Shown here one piece after another: positions 8,680 to 16,396 of a stretch of 64,000 nt of DNA. Position 1 is the stretch's first letter, and each line of letters opens with the position of its first letter. Made by a program: the position numbers and the translations under genes. The DNA is taken from assembly GCA_002436065.1 (NCBI GenBank), contig DIXP01000099.1, forward strand, positions 28,901-92,900. Direction: 5' to 3'. Under the pieces are notes generated by a model. That model saw nothing but the letters and a program-made list of their open reading frames with translations. It searched no databases and was not told the origin of the DNA. The stretch comes from Chloroflexi bacterium UBA6077 (lineage in GTDB: Bacteria; Chloroflexota; UBA6077).

Positions 8680-9633
8680 GTGCGCTGGGATGATCTCTTG
8701 GCCATGGAGCGAGTCGTAGAGGAAGTCAACGAATGGAGGCACCGCCCGGCCAACGTCTACAAGCAGGACGGTCTGGCTCTGGTCTCAAGGGTTTCCACGA
8801 AGAAACAGGGAGTGAAGCAGGCTCTGCGGGAGGCGGTGAACCTCATAGGAGGAGTCCGAAAGGCGCTGAATCCTGGGGATCGGGTGCTGCTGAAGGCCAA
8901 CTTCAACAGCGCCGACCCACCTCCCGCATCAACCGACCCTGCTTTCGTAGCCGCGGTGGTCGAACTGCTTCGCGAGGAGGGGATCACCGATCTCACCCTG
9001 GGAGAGCGCTCAGGGTGGCCCTGGATGCCAACGGCGGACGTGATGGAGAAGGCAGGAGTCTTCCAGCTAGCCAAAGAGTTGGACCTGCCGGTCATCAACT
9101 TCGATCCAGGGCCATGGATGGATGTGAAGCTGGACAGCCGGGCGCGGTGGTGGGAGAAGATCGCCTACCCCAAGGCCCTCAAGGAGTTCGACAAAATCGT
9201 CTATCTCCCCTGCCTGAAGACCCACTACCTGGCGGGCTTCACCATGAGCTTGAAGCTGGCCGTTGGACTGACCCATCCTAAGGAGATGGTCTACATGCAT
9301 GCCGACTTTCGAGGGGGGAAGCCCGACGAACCCATGTATCTCAAGATGGTTGAGCTGAACCTGGCTGTGGGACCCGACCTGATCCTGATGGACGGTCGGA
9401 AGTCCTTCGTCACGGAAGGCCCAGCCAAGGGTGAGATGGTAGAGCCAGCTACCGTGATGGCCTCGGGCGACCGCATCGCCCTGGATGTCGAGGGGATCAA
9501 AGTGCTGCAGGCCTATCCCCGCGAGAACCAGCTTCAGAGGCCGGTCTGGGAGATACCCACCATCGTCCGGGCGGTCGAGCTCGGCCTCGGCGCAGGGACC
9601 GAGGCAGAATACAGGGTTGTCGCGGCAGAGTAA
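8680..9633 (+). CDS. DUF362 domain-containing protein
   Basis: This 317-residue protein fits DUF362. The family-like segments are VLLKANFNS followed by STDPAFVAAVVELL, YLPCLKTHYLAGFTMSLKLAVGL, and the C-terminal ASGDRIALDVEGIKVL. There is no ferredoxin domain, unlike some members. Members are often linked with iron-sulfur or redox enzymes, but the function is not settled. The GTG at 8680 is chosen because GGAGGAGG ends six bases upstream; an in-frame TTG at 8608 would add 24 residues without a good ribosome site. It is divergent from the aldo/keto reductase. Confidence 0.8.
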   Translation: MRWDDLLAMERVVEEVNEWRHRPANVYKQDGLALVSRVSTKKQGVKQALREAVNLIGGVRKALNPGDRVLLKANFNSADPPPASTDPAFVAAVVELLREEGITDLTLGERSGWPWMPTADVMEKAGVFQLAKELDLPVINFDPGPWMDVKLDSRARWWEKIAYPKALKEFDKIVYLPCLKTHYLAGFTMSLKLAVGLTHPKEMVYMHADFRGGKPDEPMYLKMVELNLAVGPDLILMDGRKSFVTEGPAKGEMVEPATVMASGDRIALDVEGIKVLQAYPRENQLQRPVWEIPTIVRAVELGLGAGTEAEYRVVAAE

Positions 9634-9660
9634 CTGTACGCCCTCTCCCTATCAGAGATC

Positions 9661-9755
9661 GTGAACGTGCCAGAGGGCACGTTCACGGGGTGGGGACTAC
9701 TTTGGGAGTCGACCAAGCATTCCCTCACCCCAGCCCTCTCCTTCCAGAAGAGGGG
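9661..9755. repeat. Dispersed palindromic repeat (gtgaacgtgcc type)
   Basis: A hairpin with 11-bp perfect arms, gtgaacgtgcc and its complement, and loop agag occupies 9661-9686. It is followed by a degenerate ccctcacccc..ccctctcc block at about 9722-9755. The same hairpin, with one changed base in the right arm, and a similar ccctcacc block are found at 22544-22569 and beyond, so this is a second repeat type. It lies between the convergent DUF362 and prs genes and could act as a terminator for either. Confidence 0.75.
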
Positions 9756-9761
9756 CCTCGC

Positions 9762-10706
9762 TTACTGGCCTTGCGGATATAGAGCCTCTATCGATCTGTC
9801 CTCGCTTAGCCGTCGCACCGCCTCGGCCAGCAGTTCGGACACTGAGAGGATGGTCAGCTTCGGAAAGCGCTTCTCCGGCGACACCGGAACGGTATCGGTG
9901 ACCACGACCTCCACTATGGCCGGGTTCTCCATCTTCTGGACAGCATTGTCCACCAGCACCCCATGGGTGGCAACTACGGTGACCTCGGGCCTAGCCCCAG
10001 CCTCTAGCAGTGCTTCCACCGACTTCTCGATCGTGCCCCCGCTCGTTATCATGTCGTCAACGATGATAGGGCGCCTCCCAACCACCTCGCCTATGACTCG
10101 TTGAATCTGCACCTCGCCGCTGTCCAGCCTATCCTTGTGCAGCACCACCAGCGGAATCTCCAACCCCAGCGCGAACTTGTCCCCCAGCTTAGCTCTGCCC
10201 AGGTCGGGAGACACCACCACATGGTCCGGTTGCCGCTTCCGCTTCAGGTACTGGATAAGGATGGGGGCCGCCGGCAGCGCGTCCATGGTTATGCTGAAGA
10301 AGCCCTGCATCGCCGGCGAGTGGACGTCCACCGTCACCACCCGCTGAGCCCCAGCTACCGTCAGCAGATCCGCCACCAACCTCGCCGTGATCGGCTCTCG
10401 GCCGACGGATTTCTTCTCCTGCCGAGCGTACCCGTAATAGGGAATGATAGCCGTGATCCTGCCGGCCGCGGCTCGCCGGCAGGTCTCTATCATCACCAGC
10501 AACTCCATCAGGTTCTGGTCTACCGGAGGACAACTACTCTGGAGTAGGTAGACATCCCGCCCCCGGACGCTCTCCTCCAGACGGACGTGGACCTCACCAT
10601 CGGAGAAGCGCCGCAACAACCGCTTGCCCAGCGGCAGTCCCAGTTGATCCGCAACCGATTGCGCCAACTCCGGATTCGCCGATCCACAGAAGATCCTTGC
10701 ATCCAT
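9762..10706 (-). CDS. prs: Ribose-phosphate pyrophosphokinase
   Basis: This 314-residue enzyme makes PRPP from ribose 5-phosphate and ATP, supplying nucleotide, His and Trp synthesis in the cytosol. Characteristic segments are RRFSDGEVHVRLEESVRG, the ATP-loop region YGYARQEKKSVGREPITARLVADLL, the flexible metal-binding VTVDVHSPAMQGFF, and the PRPP loop IIVDDMITSGGT. Length is normal for class I enzymes. ATG at 10706 has GGGGGAG just upstream. It is a stand-alone housekeeping gene, divergent from the glycosyltransferase at 11007. Confidence 0.96.
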   Translation of the reverse strand: MDARIFCGSANPELAQSVADQLGLPLGKRLLRRFSDGEVHVRLEESVRGRDVYLLQSSCPPVDQNLMELLVMIETCRRAAAGRITAIIPYYGYARQEKKSVGREPITARLVADLLTVAGAQRVVTVDVHSPAMQGFFSITMDALPAAPILIQYLKRKRQPDHVVVSPDLGRAKLGDKFALGLEIPLVVLHKDRLDSGEVQIQRVIGEVVGRRPIIVDDMITSGGTIEKSVEALLEAGARPEVTVVATHGVLVDNAVQKMENPAIVEVVVTDTVPVSPEKRFPKLTILSVSELLAEAVRRLSEDRSIEALYPQGQ

Positions 10707-11006
10707 TCTGCTCCCCCGTCTCTCCCACTAACCCGGTGACGTCGTCCGCAAAGCAGGCCCCACCATGCCAGAAAACCCAACTCCGACGGTGGCTTCTACG
10801 ACCACAATATACCACATGCCTACTGACGAGCGGCCTGCAGAGAGGCAGTTTTCGTCTTGTCATCGCGCCTCTCTCCATCGCTATCACGCCTTCTCTCAAT
10901 CCCTTTTCCTGGCCGTACTTAGGCTTGCATACCACTGCGGCAGGGTCTAGACTGTGGTCTTGGGGGATCGCGTGGAGCGCAGACGCGGAGGCTAGGGGTT
11001 TCGTCC
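10707..11006. other. Divergent promoter region between prs and the glycosyltransferase
   Basis: These 300 bases hold no gene that can be supported. Being between two outward-facing genes, they should contain both promoters. No clear consensus pair was picked out by eye. Confidence 0.5.
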
Positions 11007-12350
11007 ATGTACGAAGAGGTGCCGATCGGGAGACGAGGCCTGGGGGAGCATCGCCTCCACGTAGGCGATGAGGTGATTGCCCAGCTTCGCACCCTGGCAG
11101 CACCGCTGCAGGGCGCCCGGCTTCTCAACTTAAGCCTCACACCCTTCGGTACAGTTGTGTCGGACCTGCTACACAGCGTCGTGCCGCTGCTTCGAGACCT
11201 GGGGTTGGACGCTGACTGGCAGGTGGTCCACGCAAGCGGACAGTTCGGGTCCTTCTCAACCTTGATATACGAGGCCCTCTGCGGCCGCCATGTCGACTGG
11301 ACCTCGGGCCATGCGGAGGACTGGTTGCGCTTCAGCCGCGCAACGGCCAAGCCCTTCGACAGCCACTACGACTTCGTCCTCCTGCACGATCCCCAGCTAG
11401 TGGGGATCCCGGCAGCCCTTCCCAACCTTGAGGCCAGGGCCTCTCACTGGGTGTGGCACTGCCATCTCGACCTTCGCAACGCCCGACCCGAGATCTGGGA
11501 GTCGGTCTTGCCTTCCCTGAAGGCGTTCGATCTGTGCGTTTTCTCCGACAGATACTTCGGCCCGCCCTGCATGGAGGGAGTACCGGCCCTGGTTATCCCT
11601 CCATGCATCGATCCCACCACCGCGCGCAACATCGAGTTGCCGGAGTTGACGATCCGCCAACTGCTCGGCCAGCACGGCATCGACCTGGACCGCCCACTGC
11701 TCGTCCAAGCCGGACCGCTCGACTCAGCATTCAATCCATTTGGTGCCATCGACGTCTACCGCCAGACTAAGGCTTCCAGAGGAGACATTCAGTTGGCCCT
11801 GGTGGACACAATGGCCGGGGACTCCATGGAGGCGTGTTCGCGCTTCGAGCGGGTCGCACGGCACGCGGGCAATGACCCCGACATCCACATCCTCGTCAGC
11901 CAGAGAGACGACGCGCAGCTTCTTGTGAACGCCGCCCAGCAAGCAGCCACCGTGGTGCTGCAGCGCTCGGTTCCCGCTGGCTTCGCCCTACCGGTATGGG
12001 AGGCCCAATGGAAGGGCAGACCCGTGGTGGTGGGTGCAGCGGGGGGACTTCCCTCCCAGATTGTGGATGGCGCTACCGGCTACCTGGCCGGACACAACAG
12101 CGGGTTCGTCCAGGCGATCCTCGACCTGGTCGACAACCGGGAGAGAGGAGACCGCCTGGGACGAGCCGGCCACCAACTGGTGCGGGAGCGTCATCTCCTC
12201 ACCAGATTCGTAGCCGACGTACTCCGCCTATTGAGGGCCCTGCGTGCCGCGCCCTCTATGCGGCCAGAGACCCTTCGTCCGCCAGCTTCTGCAGCGCCTC
12301 CAGTACCGGCTCCACCGGTGGAAGCTGGCTCGCCGGGTAGATCTCGATAA
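11007..12350 (+). CDS. Glycosyltransferase family 4 protein (trehalose synthase-like)
   Basis: This is a 447-residue nucleotide-sugar glycosyltransferase with two Rossmann halves, similar in layout to TreT-type trehalose synthases. Useful segments are FVLLHDPQLVGIPAAL and HWVWHCHLDLRNARPEIW in the N-terminal half, LVQAGPLDSAFNPFGAIDVYRQ, and in the C-terminal half SVPAGFALPVWEAQWKGRPVVVGAAGGLPSQI, which resembles the donor-binding region. Family enzymes act in the cytosol or at the membrane face. The donor and acceptor are unknown. The last 30 or so residues are Pro/Ala-rich and are read across the 3' end of the convergent peroxiredoxin gene, a 95-nt overlap. ATG at 11007 has AGGGG nine bases upstream. 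Confidence 0.82.
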   Translation: MYEEVPIGRRGLGEHRLHVGDEVIAQLRTLAAPLQGARLLNLSLTPFGTVVSDLLHSVVPLLRDLGLDADWQVVHASGQFGSFSTLIYEALCGRHVDWTSGHAEDWLRFSRATAKPFDSHYDFVLLHDPQLVGIPAALPNLEARASHWVWHCHLDLRNARPEIWESVLPSLKAFDLCVFSDRYFGPPCMEGVPALVIPPCIDPTTARNIELPELTIRQLLGQHGIDLDRPLLVQAGPLDSAFNPFGAIDVYRQTKASRGDIQLALVDTMAGDSMEACSRFERVARHAGNDPDIHILVSQRDDAQLLVNAAQQAATVVLQRSVPAGFALPVWEAQWKGRPVVVGAAGGLPSQIVDGATGYLAGHNSGFVQAILDLVDNRERGDRLGRAGHQLVRERHLLTRFVADVLRLLRALRAAPSMRPETLRPPASAAPPVPAPPVEAGSPGRSR

Positions 12351-12768
12351 ACCGAACCTTCCCATCCGGGTCCACCAGCACCATGGCCCGGTCGGCAATC
12401 CCCTCGGGTCGCAGGAGTCCATACTGAAGGACCACCAGACCATGGGGCCAGAAATCGCCCGCTAGCGGGAAAGTGAGCCCGAGCTGTTCGGACCAGGGGA
12501 CAAGGCTGTCGACGTTGTCCGTGCTCATGCCGATCACCTCGGCACCCATCCGCCGGATATCCTCAATCTTCCGCTCAAACGAGCGGACCTGCAGGGTTCA
12601 AACGGGAGTGAAGGCAGCCCCGTAGAAGGTGAGGATCACCGCCTGCTTGCCCCGGTAGTCGTGTAAACAGATCCGCTTCTTCTGCCGCTTCCCGTTTTCG
12701 ACCACAACGGCCTCCAGGCAGAAGTCCGGCGCCTCGTCACCAACTCTTAGAGCATGGGTTGGACGCAC
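12256..12768 (-). CDS. Peroxiredoxin with in-frame TGA at the peroxidatic residue (probable selenoprotein)
   Basis: This is an AhpC/TSA-fold peroxiredoxin of 170 residues that would reduce peroxides in the cytosol. The frame is continuous except for one TGA at 12598-12600. It falls exactly where peroxiredoxins carry the peroxidatic Cys: the reading is TFYGAAFTPV-TGA-TLQVRSFERK, against the usual FTPVCT. Coding similarity continues on both sides (RVGDEAPDF and YRGKQAVILTFY before; GAEVIGMSTDN and GLTFPLAGDFWPHG after). TGA is therefore read as selenocysteine 57. A 7-bp hairpin lies directly downstream (see 12570-12587). The start is GTG at 12768 with AGGAGG eight bases upstream; an ATG at 12849 would add a CxxC-containing stretch but has no good ribosome site. 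Only Cys17 and Cys34 are present, and no resolving Cys follows the active site. The alternative is a nonsense mutation. Confidence 0.82.
12570..12587 (-). promoter_or_regulatory. Candidate bacterial SECIS hairpin
   Basis: On the mRNA strand, ten bases after the TGA, a perfect 7-bp stem TCCGCTC/GAGCGGA closes a four-base loop GTTT. The loop begins 17 bases after the TGA and starts with G. Both points fit the known bacterial SECIS pattern (apical loop about 16-37 nt downstream, G among its first two loop bases). It lies within the coding region, as bacterial SECIS elements do. SelB binding is not demonstrated. Confidence 0.6.
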
Positions 12769-12878
12769 AGTGTTCACCTCCTTGCGCCAGCTTGACCCGG
12801 GCCCTCCACATCGAGGGCAACCATAACCGTAGTCGAGTCTGGACGGCATATTCCATTCCCAACTGGGAAAGGGGGTCC

Positions 12879-12911
12879 GGGAGGGCGAGGCGGCATAGGC
12901 CTCGCCCTCCC
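12879..12911. terminator. 13-bp perfect inverted repeat, terminator-like
   Basis: Arms gggagggcgaggc (12879-12891) and its complement (12899-12911) enclose a seven-base loop. It lies downstream of the two-gene membrane-protein pair and upstream of the peroxiredoxin, all minus strand, so it probably separates the two transcription units. No T-run follows. Confidence 0.5.
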
Positions 12912-12928
12912 CGTTCCGCCCCGGCTTG

Positions 12929-13168
12929 TCAGTCTTCCCAGGTGATCTCTTGCGGTCCGCCCAGGCTGGCCAGCACAAACCCCAGCAGGGAACCCGCGAG
13001 GGTCCCCACCAGCAGTGATAGCCAGGGGTGACCCCTACCGACCTGCCGCCAATCGGTGGCGGATCGGTATCGCTGCTGTAGCTGCCCCTTCAGGCGGTCC
13101 ACATCGTCGGCGACCTCTTCGCGCTTCTCGACAACGTTTCTCTTTAGAGCGTCCTGTCTCGCAGCCAC
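12929..13168 (-). CDS. Small membrane protein, DUF3618-like
   Basis: This 79-residue protein has a charged helical N-terminus (KREEVADDVDRLKGQLQQRY) and one membrane segment with small residues (LSLLVGTLAGSLLGFVLASL). This layout resembles DUF3618-type proteins, which often stand beside holin-like DUF1469 proteins. The GTG start at 13168 overlaps the 3' end of the upstream gene by 25 bases, so the two are probably translated together. Function is unknown. Confidence 0.65.
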   Translation of the reverse strand: MAARQDALKRNVVEKREEVADDVDRLKGQLQQRYRSATDWRQVGRGHPWLSLLVGTLAGSLLGFVLASLGGPQEITWED

Positions 13169-13626
13169 TCCGCGTCCTCCCTCACCGAATTGATGGTCTG
13201 CCGCGGCACGGGGTTGACAGACCTCAGCCTGTTCCAGCCTATCACGCTGCCGATGATGCCCACGATCAACACTACCCCTCCGACCAGAAGTGCAGCCCCA
13301 CCGAGAGTCAGCGCGCTCGCAAGAGCGAAGACGACGGCCAGCAGAAGGAAGGTGACGCCAAGGAAGACGGCGGTCCCTCCCACCGTCAGCCAGACCGTCG
13401 CCGACACTAGGCCGCTCAAGTCGGACGTAATCTCCTGCCGGGCCATCTGCAGCTCCGTCCGCAGCAGGTCACCCACGTCCGAGATCAACTCCTGAGCTGT
13501 ATCCCGGAGAGATCCTTCGCTCGGGGTTTCGCGAACCGGGGTCCCACTAACCAGGCGGGGCCCCTTCTCCTGCTCCGAGCGAACAGGCTCATCCCCTTCC
13601 TCGTGAACCCGTCTAACTTCAGCCAT
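13144..13626 (-). CDS. Phage-holin-family / DUF1469 (Phage_holin_3_6) membrane protein
   Basis: This 160-residue protein has an acidic soluble N-terminus, an amphipathic helix (SDVGDLLRTELQMARQEI), and two closely spaced membrane segments around VFLGVTFLLLAVVFALASAL and LLVGGVVLIVGIIGSVIGW. This matches the holin-X/DUF1469 family, which is common as a chromosomal gene and is not proof of a prophage. ATG at 13626 is chosen because AGGAGG stands just upstream; an upstream in-frame start would swallow that site. Its partner is the overlapping gene at 12929-13168. No lysis genes are nearby. Confidence 0.75.
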   Translation of the reverse strand: MAEVRRVHEEGDEPVRSEQEKGPRLVSGTPVRETPSEGSLRDTAQELISDVGDLLRTELQMARQEITSDLSGLVSATVWLTVGGTAVFLGVTFLLLAVVFALASALTLGGAALLVGGVVLIVGIIGSVIGWNRLRSVNPVPRQTINSVREDAEWLRDRTL

Positions 13627-13856
13627 TCTAGTCCTCCTGTGCACTCATCACAGTCGAACTGTGAAGACAAGGGCGCTCTCGGCATCTCGGGCCGGGTCTT
13701 TCGTCCGGCCGATGGTAAGCCGGGAGTCCGGTCTCCAGTAGCAAGAGCCGGTCCCAGCGCCCAGCCGCAAGACGCCTTCGGTATGAAAGTTGCGAAACAA
13801 CCATTTAGTAGGCCATCGACGCGGCTTGTCTCCCCAGCATCTCTATCGGGAGAGTG

Positions 13857-14297
13857 ATGAGCGTGCTATCCCACAAGCCATTCTGCCGTCTTGGTTCTCG
13901 CACAATACTGCCCACTATGGCAGTCCTTCTGATAGCCGTGGTTCCCCTCCTCGGCCAGGTGGGTTGCCGTGGGGCAGCTGCGAACGCGAGCAGCGCGAGC
14001 ATCCAGATAGAGGTGGTCTCGGAGAAGGAGGTCGGCCCTGCGACCATCGAGGTGGCCTTGCGGTCTGCGCAGGGAAGCCCTGTGGATGGCGCCAGGGTGT
14101 CGGTGCGAGGGGATATGAATCATGCCGGCATGAAGCCGGTGATCTCCGAAGCCAGGGATTTGGGAGGCGGCCTGTATCGGACTGAGGACTTTCGTTTTAC
14201 GATGGGTGGGGACTGGATCATCACAGCTGAGGTGACCCTACCAGACGGCAAGAAGCTGGAGCACACCATCGACGTCTCCAGCGTGCGGAGCCGATAG
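13857..14297 (+). CDS. YtkA/FixH-like exported protein
   Basis: This 147-residue protein has an N-terminal membrane segment (TILPTMAVLLIAVVPLLGQV) followed by GC, a possible lipobox, so it is likely anchored outside the membrane. The mature part is an Ig-like beta domain typical of YtkA/FixH proteins: VSVRGDMNHAGMKPV, GGLYRTEDFRFTMGGDW and VTLPDGK. Met and His in the MNHAGM stretch may bind copper. It is first in a run with a ferredoxin-type membrane protein, SCO, CtaG and another FixH-like protein, so help with oxidase or copper maturation is likely. ATG at 13857 follows GGGAG closely; GTG at 13854 is possible. Confidence 0.75.
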   Translation: MSVLSHKPFCRLGSRTILPTMAVLLIAVVPLLGQVGCRGAAANASSASIQIEVVSEKEVGPATIEVALRSAQGSPVDGARVSVRGDMNHAGMKPVISEARDLGGGLYRTEDFRFTMGGDWIITAEVTLPDGKKLEHTIDVSSVRSR

Positions 14298-15730
14298 TGG
14301 CGGAGGCGAGGGCTGCCCGTCCACGTCGGGCGTTCGACCTCCTTCGAACACCGGCTCTCGGGCCATTCCTGCACTGGCGACACGCCCGCTCCGCCCTCCA
14401 GCTTCCCATGCTCATGGTCGCCATCCTGGTCCTGTACGATGGCCTCTTCGGCCCACAGTTGGCCCCACGCAATCTGGCGGGCGTGGCTCCCTGGGTCCAG
14501 GGCAGAGGCGTGGCCGTCTTGGCTCTGTTGTTGGCAGGCAACCTCACCTGCATGGCCTGCCCATTCGCCCTATCCAGAAACGCCGGCAAGAAGCTGCTGG
14601 GAGGAAGGCGGAACTGGCCAAAGCGGCTCCAGGGGAAATGGCTCGTGGCCGGTCTTCTTCTGGTCTTCTTCTGGTTCTACGAACTGTTCGACCCCTGGGC
14701 GCTGCCCTGGCTGACGGCAGTCCTGGCAGCCGGCTACTTCGCGGGCGCCTTCATCGTAAACGGAGCCTTCTCAGGAATGTCCTTCTGCAAGTACCTCTGT
14801 CCCCTGGGGCACTTCAACTTCGTCAACTCCCTGGCTTCACCAGTGGAGGTCAGGATTCACCACCCCGAGGTGTGCACCGTCTGCGCCACCAAGGACTGCC
14901 TCAGGGGTAGAGGAGGACAGAGAGGCTGCGAGCTGTGGCTCTTCCAGCAGCGGAAGGTGGGCAACATGGACTGCACCTTCTGCCTCGATTGCGCGCGCGC
15001 ATGCCCCAACGACAACGTCGGCCTCCTGAGTCGCCTGCCCGGCTCAGAGCTTTGGGACGAACGGCCGCGGGCGGGTATCGGCCGTTTCTCCGATCGGGTC
15101 GACCTGGCTGCCCTGGCACTGGTGCTGGTCTTCGGCGCGTTCCTGAACGCCTTCGGCATGGTGGGCCCGTTCTACCCCTTCGCGGAGGGACTGGCACGGC
15201 TGCTGGGCACCAACTCGGAGGGCATGGTGCTGACGGTCATCTTCGGCGTGGGGATGCTGCTAATGCCGGTAGCGGTGGTGGGCACGGCGGCCTGGGTAAG
15301 TAGAGCCCTGGCTCGATCCCGCCAGCCCATCCTGTCGGTGGCGATCCACCACAGCCTTGCCCTGGTCCCCCTGGGCTTCGGCATGTGGCTGGCCCACTAC
15401 AGCTTCCATTTTCTGACCGGCGCGCTGACCCTGATTCCGGTCGCCCAGAGCTTCCTGGTGGACATTGGGATGCCCTTCCTTGGGCAACCCAACTGGAGCT
15501 TCGGCCCATTGGTGCCCGGTGGATGGTTGGTCCCAATTGAGTTGGTGCTGCTGGAGTTGGGCTGGCTGGCCACCTTGCTGGCGAGCTACCGGGCAACCAC
15601 GCTGTGGCAGATAGGGACCCGGGGATCCAAGGCGGCTTTCCTTCCCTGGGGACTGGTGGCAACAACGCTGTTTCTCTGGGGAGTCTGGTTGATGCTTCAG
15701 CCGATGGAGATGCGGGGAATTCTCGGTTAG
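14297..15730 (+). CDS. Membrane-bound polyferredoxin (NapH/CcoG-like 4Fe-4S protein)
   Basis: This is a 477-residue multi-pass membrane protein with iron-sulfur binding sites. The NapH-like CxxxCP signatures are LTCMACPFALSR and FCKYLCPLGHFNF. A cytoplasmic insert carries CTVCATKDCLRG and the 4Fe-4S ferredoxin motif CTFCLDCARACPNDN. Several further hydrophobic helices follow. It probably passes electrons between a quinone pool and a partner, or helps oxidase assembly as CcoG/RdxA does. The GTG start at 14297 overlaps the stop of the previous gene by one base (TAGTG), a sign of coupled translation. Confidence 0.8.
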   Translation: MAEARAARPRRAFDLLRTPALGPFLHWRHARSALQLPMLMVAILVLYDGLFGPQLAPRNLAGVAPWVQGRGVAVLALLLAGNLTCMACPFALSRNAGKKLLGGRRNWPKRLQGKWLVAGLLLVFFWFYELFDPWALPWLTAVLAAGYFAGAFIVNGAFSGMSFCKYLCPLGHFNFVNSLASPVEVRIHHPEVCTVCATKDCLRGRGGQRGCELWLFQQRKVGNMDCTFCLDCARACPNDNVGLLSRLPGSELWDERPRAGIGRFSDRVDLAALALVLVFGAFLNAFGMVGPFYPFAEGLARLLGTNSEGMVLTVIFGVGMLLMPVAVVGTAAWVSRALARSRQPILSVAIHHSLALVPLGFGMWLAHYSFHFLTGALTLIPVAQSFLVDIGMPFLGQPNWSFGPLVPGGWLVPIELVLLELGWLATLLASYRATTLWQIGTRGSKAAFLPWGLVATTLFLWGVWLMLQPMEMRGILG

Positions 15731-15742
15731 GGAGAGATGCCG

Positions 15743-16384
15743 GTGTCGTCACGGGGCTGGCTCGGCGCTATCGTCAGCATATCCTTGCTCCTACTGATCG
15801 CCCTCCTGATAGCTGCATGCTCGGTTACGACCAGCCGCCAGGCCGGGATAAACAGCGCGGAGCTGGGAGGAAGGCATAGTCCCGACTTCGAGCTGCTGGA
15901 CCAGGACGGCAAGATCGTTCGGCTGAGCGACCTCAGGGGTCGGGTTGTGGCGCTGACGTTCCTCTACACTAGCTGCCCCGACGTCTGCCCCATAGTGGCC
16001 CAGCTGTTTGCTCAGACTCGCGACAGACTTGGAGAGGCAAACAAGAAGGTGGTGTTCACGGCGATCAGCGTCGACCCAGAGCGAGACACGGTGGAACAGG
16101 TGAGCAAGTACCTGAGGGCCCAGGGTTTGGAGGGCAAGCTGCTGTTCTTGACCGGTGACCGGCCTTCCCTGGAGGCTGCCTGGGCGGCTTACCATATAGG
16201 GGTGGTCAAGGAGCCGGCGGCCACCACCACTACCGGCGCTCCGGGCTTCTACTACGTCGGGCATCACAACAGGGTATACCTGATCGACGCCGAGGGGCGC
16301 CAGAGGACACTGCTGAAGGACTTCGAGTTCACGCCCGCACAACTCGTACAGGCGCTGGAGCCGATGCTGAGAGAGATCAGATAG
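15743..16384 (+). CDS. SCO1/SenC family copper chaperone, lipoprotein
   Basis: This is a SCO-family thioredoxin-fold protein of about 213 residues that delivers copper to the CuA site of cytochrome oxidase. A membrane helix ends in LLIAAC, a good lipobox, so the domain is held outside the membrane. The metal site is visible as TSCPDVCP (Cys78 and Cys82) and a His in YVGHHNRVYLI (174/175). The family segment ISVDPERDTVEQV is present. GTG at 15743 is preferred: GGAGAG at 15731-15736 ends six bases upstream, whereas ATG at 15737 abuts it. It sits between the NapH-like protein and CtaG. Confidence 0.9.
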   Translation: MSSRGWLGAIVSISLLLLIALLIAACSVTTSRQAGINSAELGGRHSPDFELLDQDGKIVRLSDLRGRVVALTFLYTSCPDVCPIVAQLFAQTRDRLGEANKKVVFTAISVDPERDTVEQVSKYLRAQGLEGKLLFLTGDRPSLEAAWAAYHIGVVKEPAATTTTGAPGFYYVGHHNRVYLIDAEGRQRTLLKDFEFTPAQLVQALEPMLREIR

Positions 16385-16396
16385 GAGGGAGCACGG

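Noticed and set aside
12256..12978. Two separate small ORFs or a pseudogene at the peroxiredoxin locus
   Set aside because: Both parts share one frame, join at the exact catalytic position and keep conservation on each side. A selenocysteine reading explains this better than two genes. A nonsense mutation remains the fallback.
12929..13626. Prophage remnant suggested by the holin-family protein
   Set aside because: DUF1469/holin-X genes are common chromosomal genes, and no phage genes are near.
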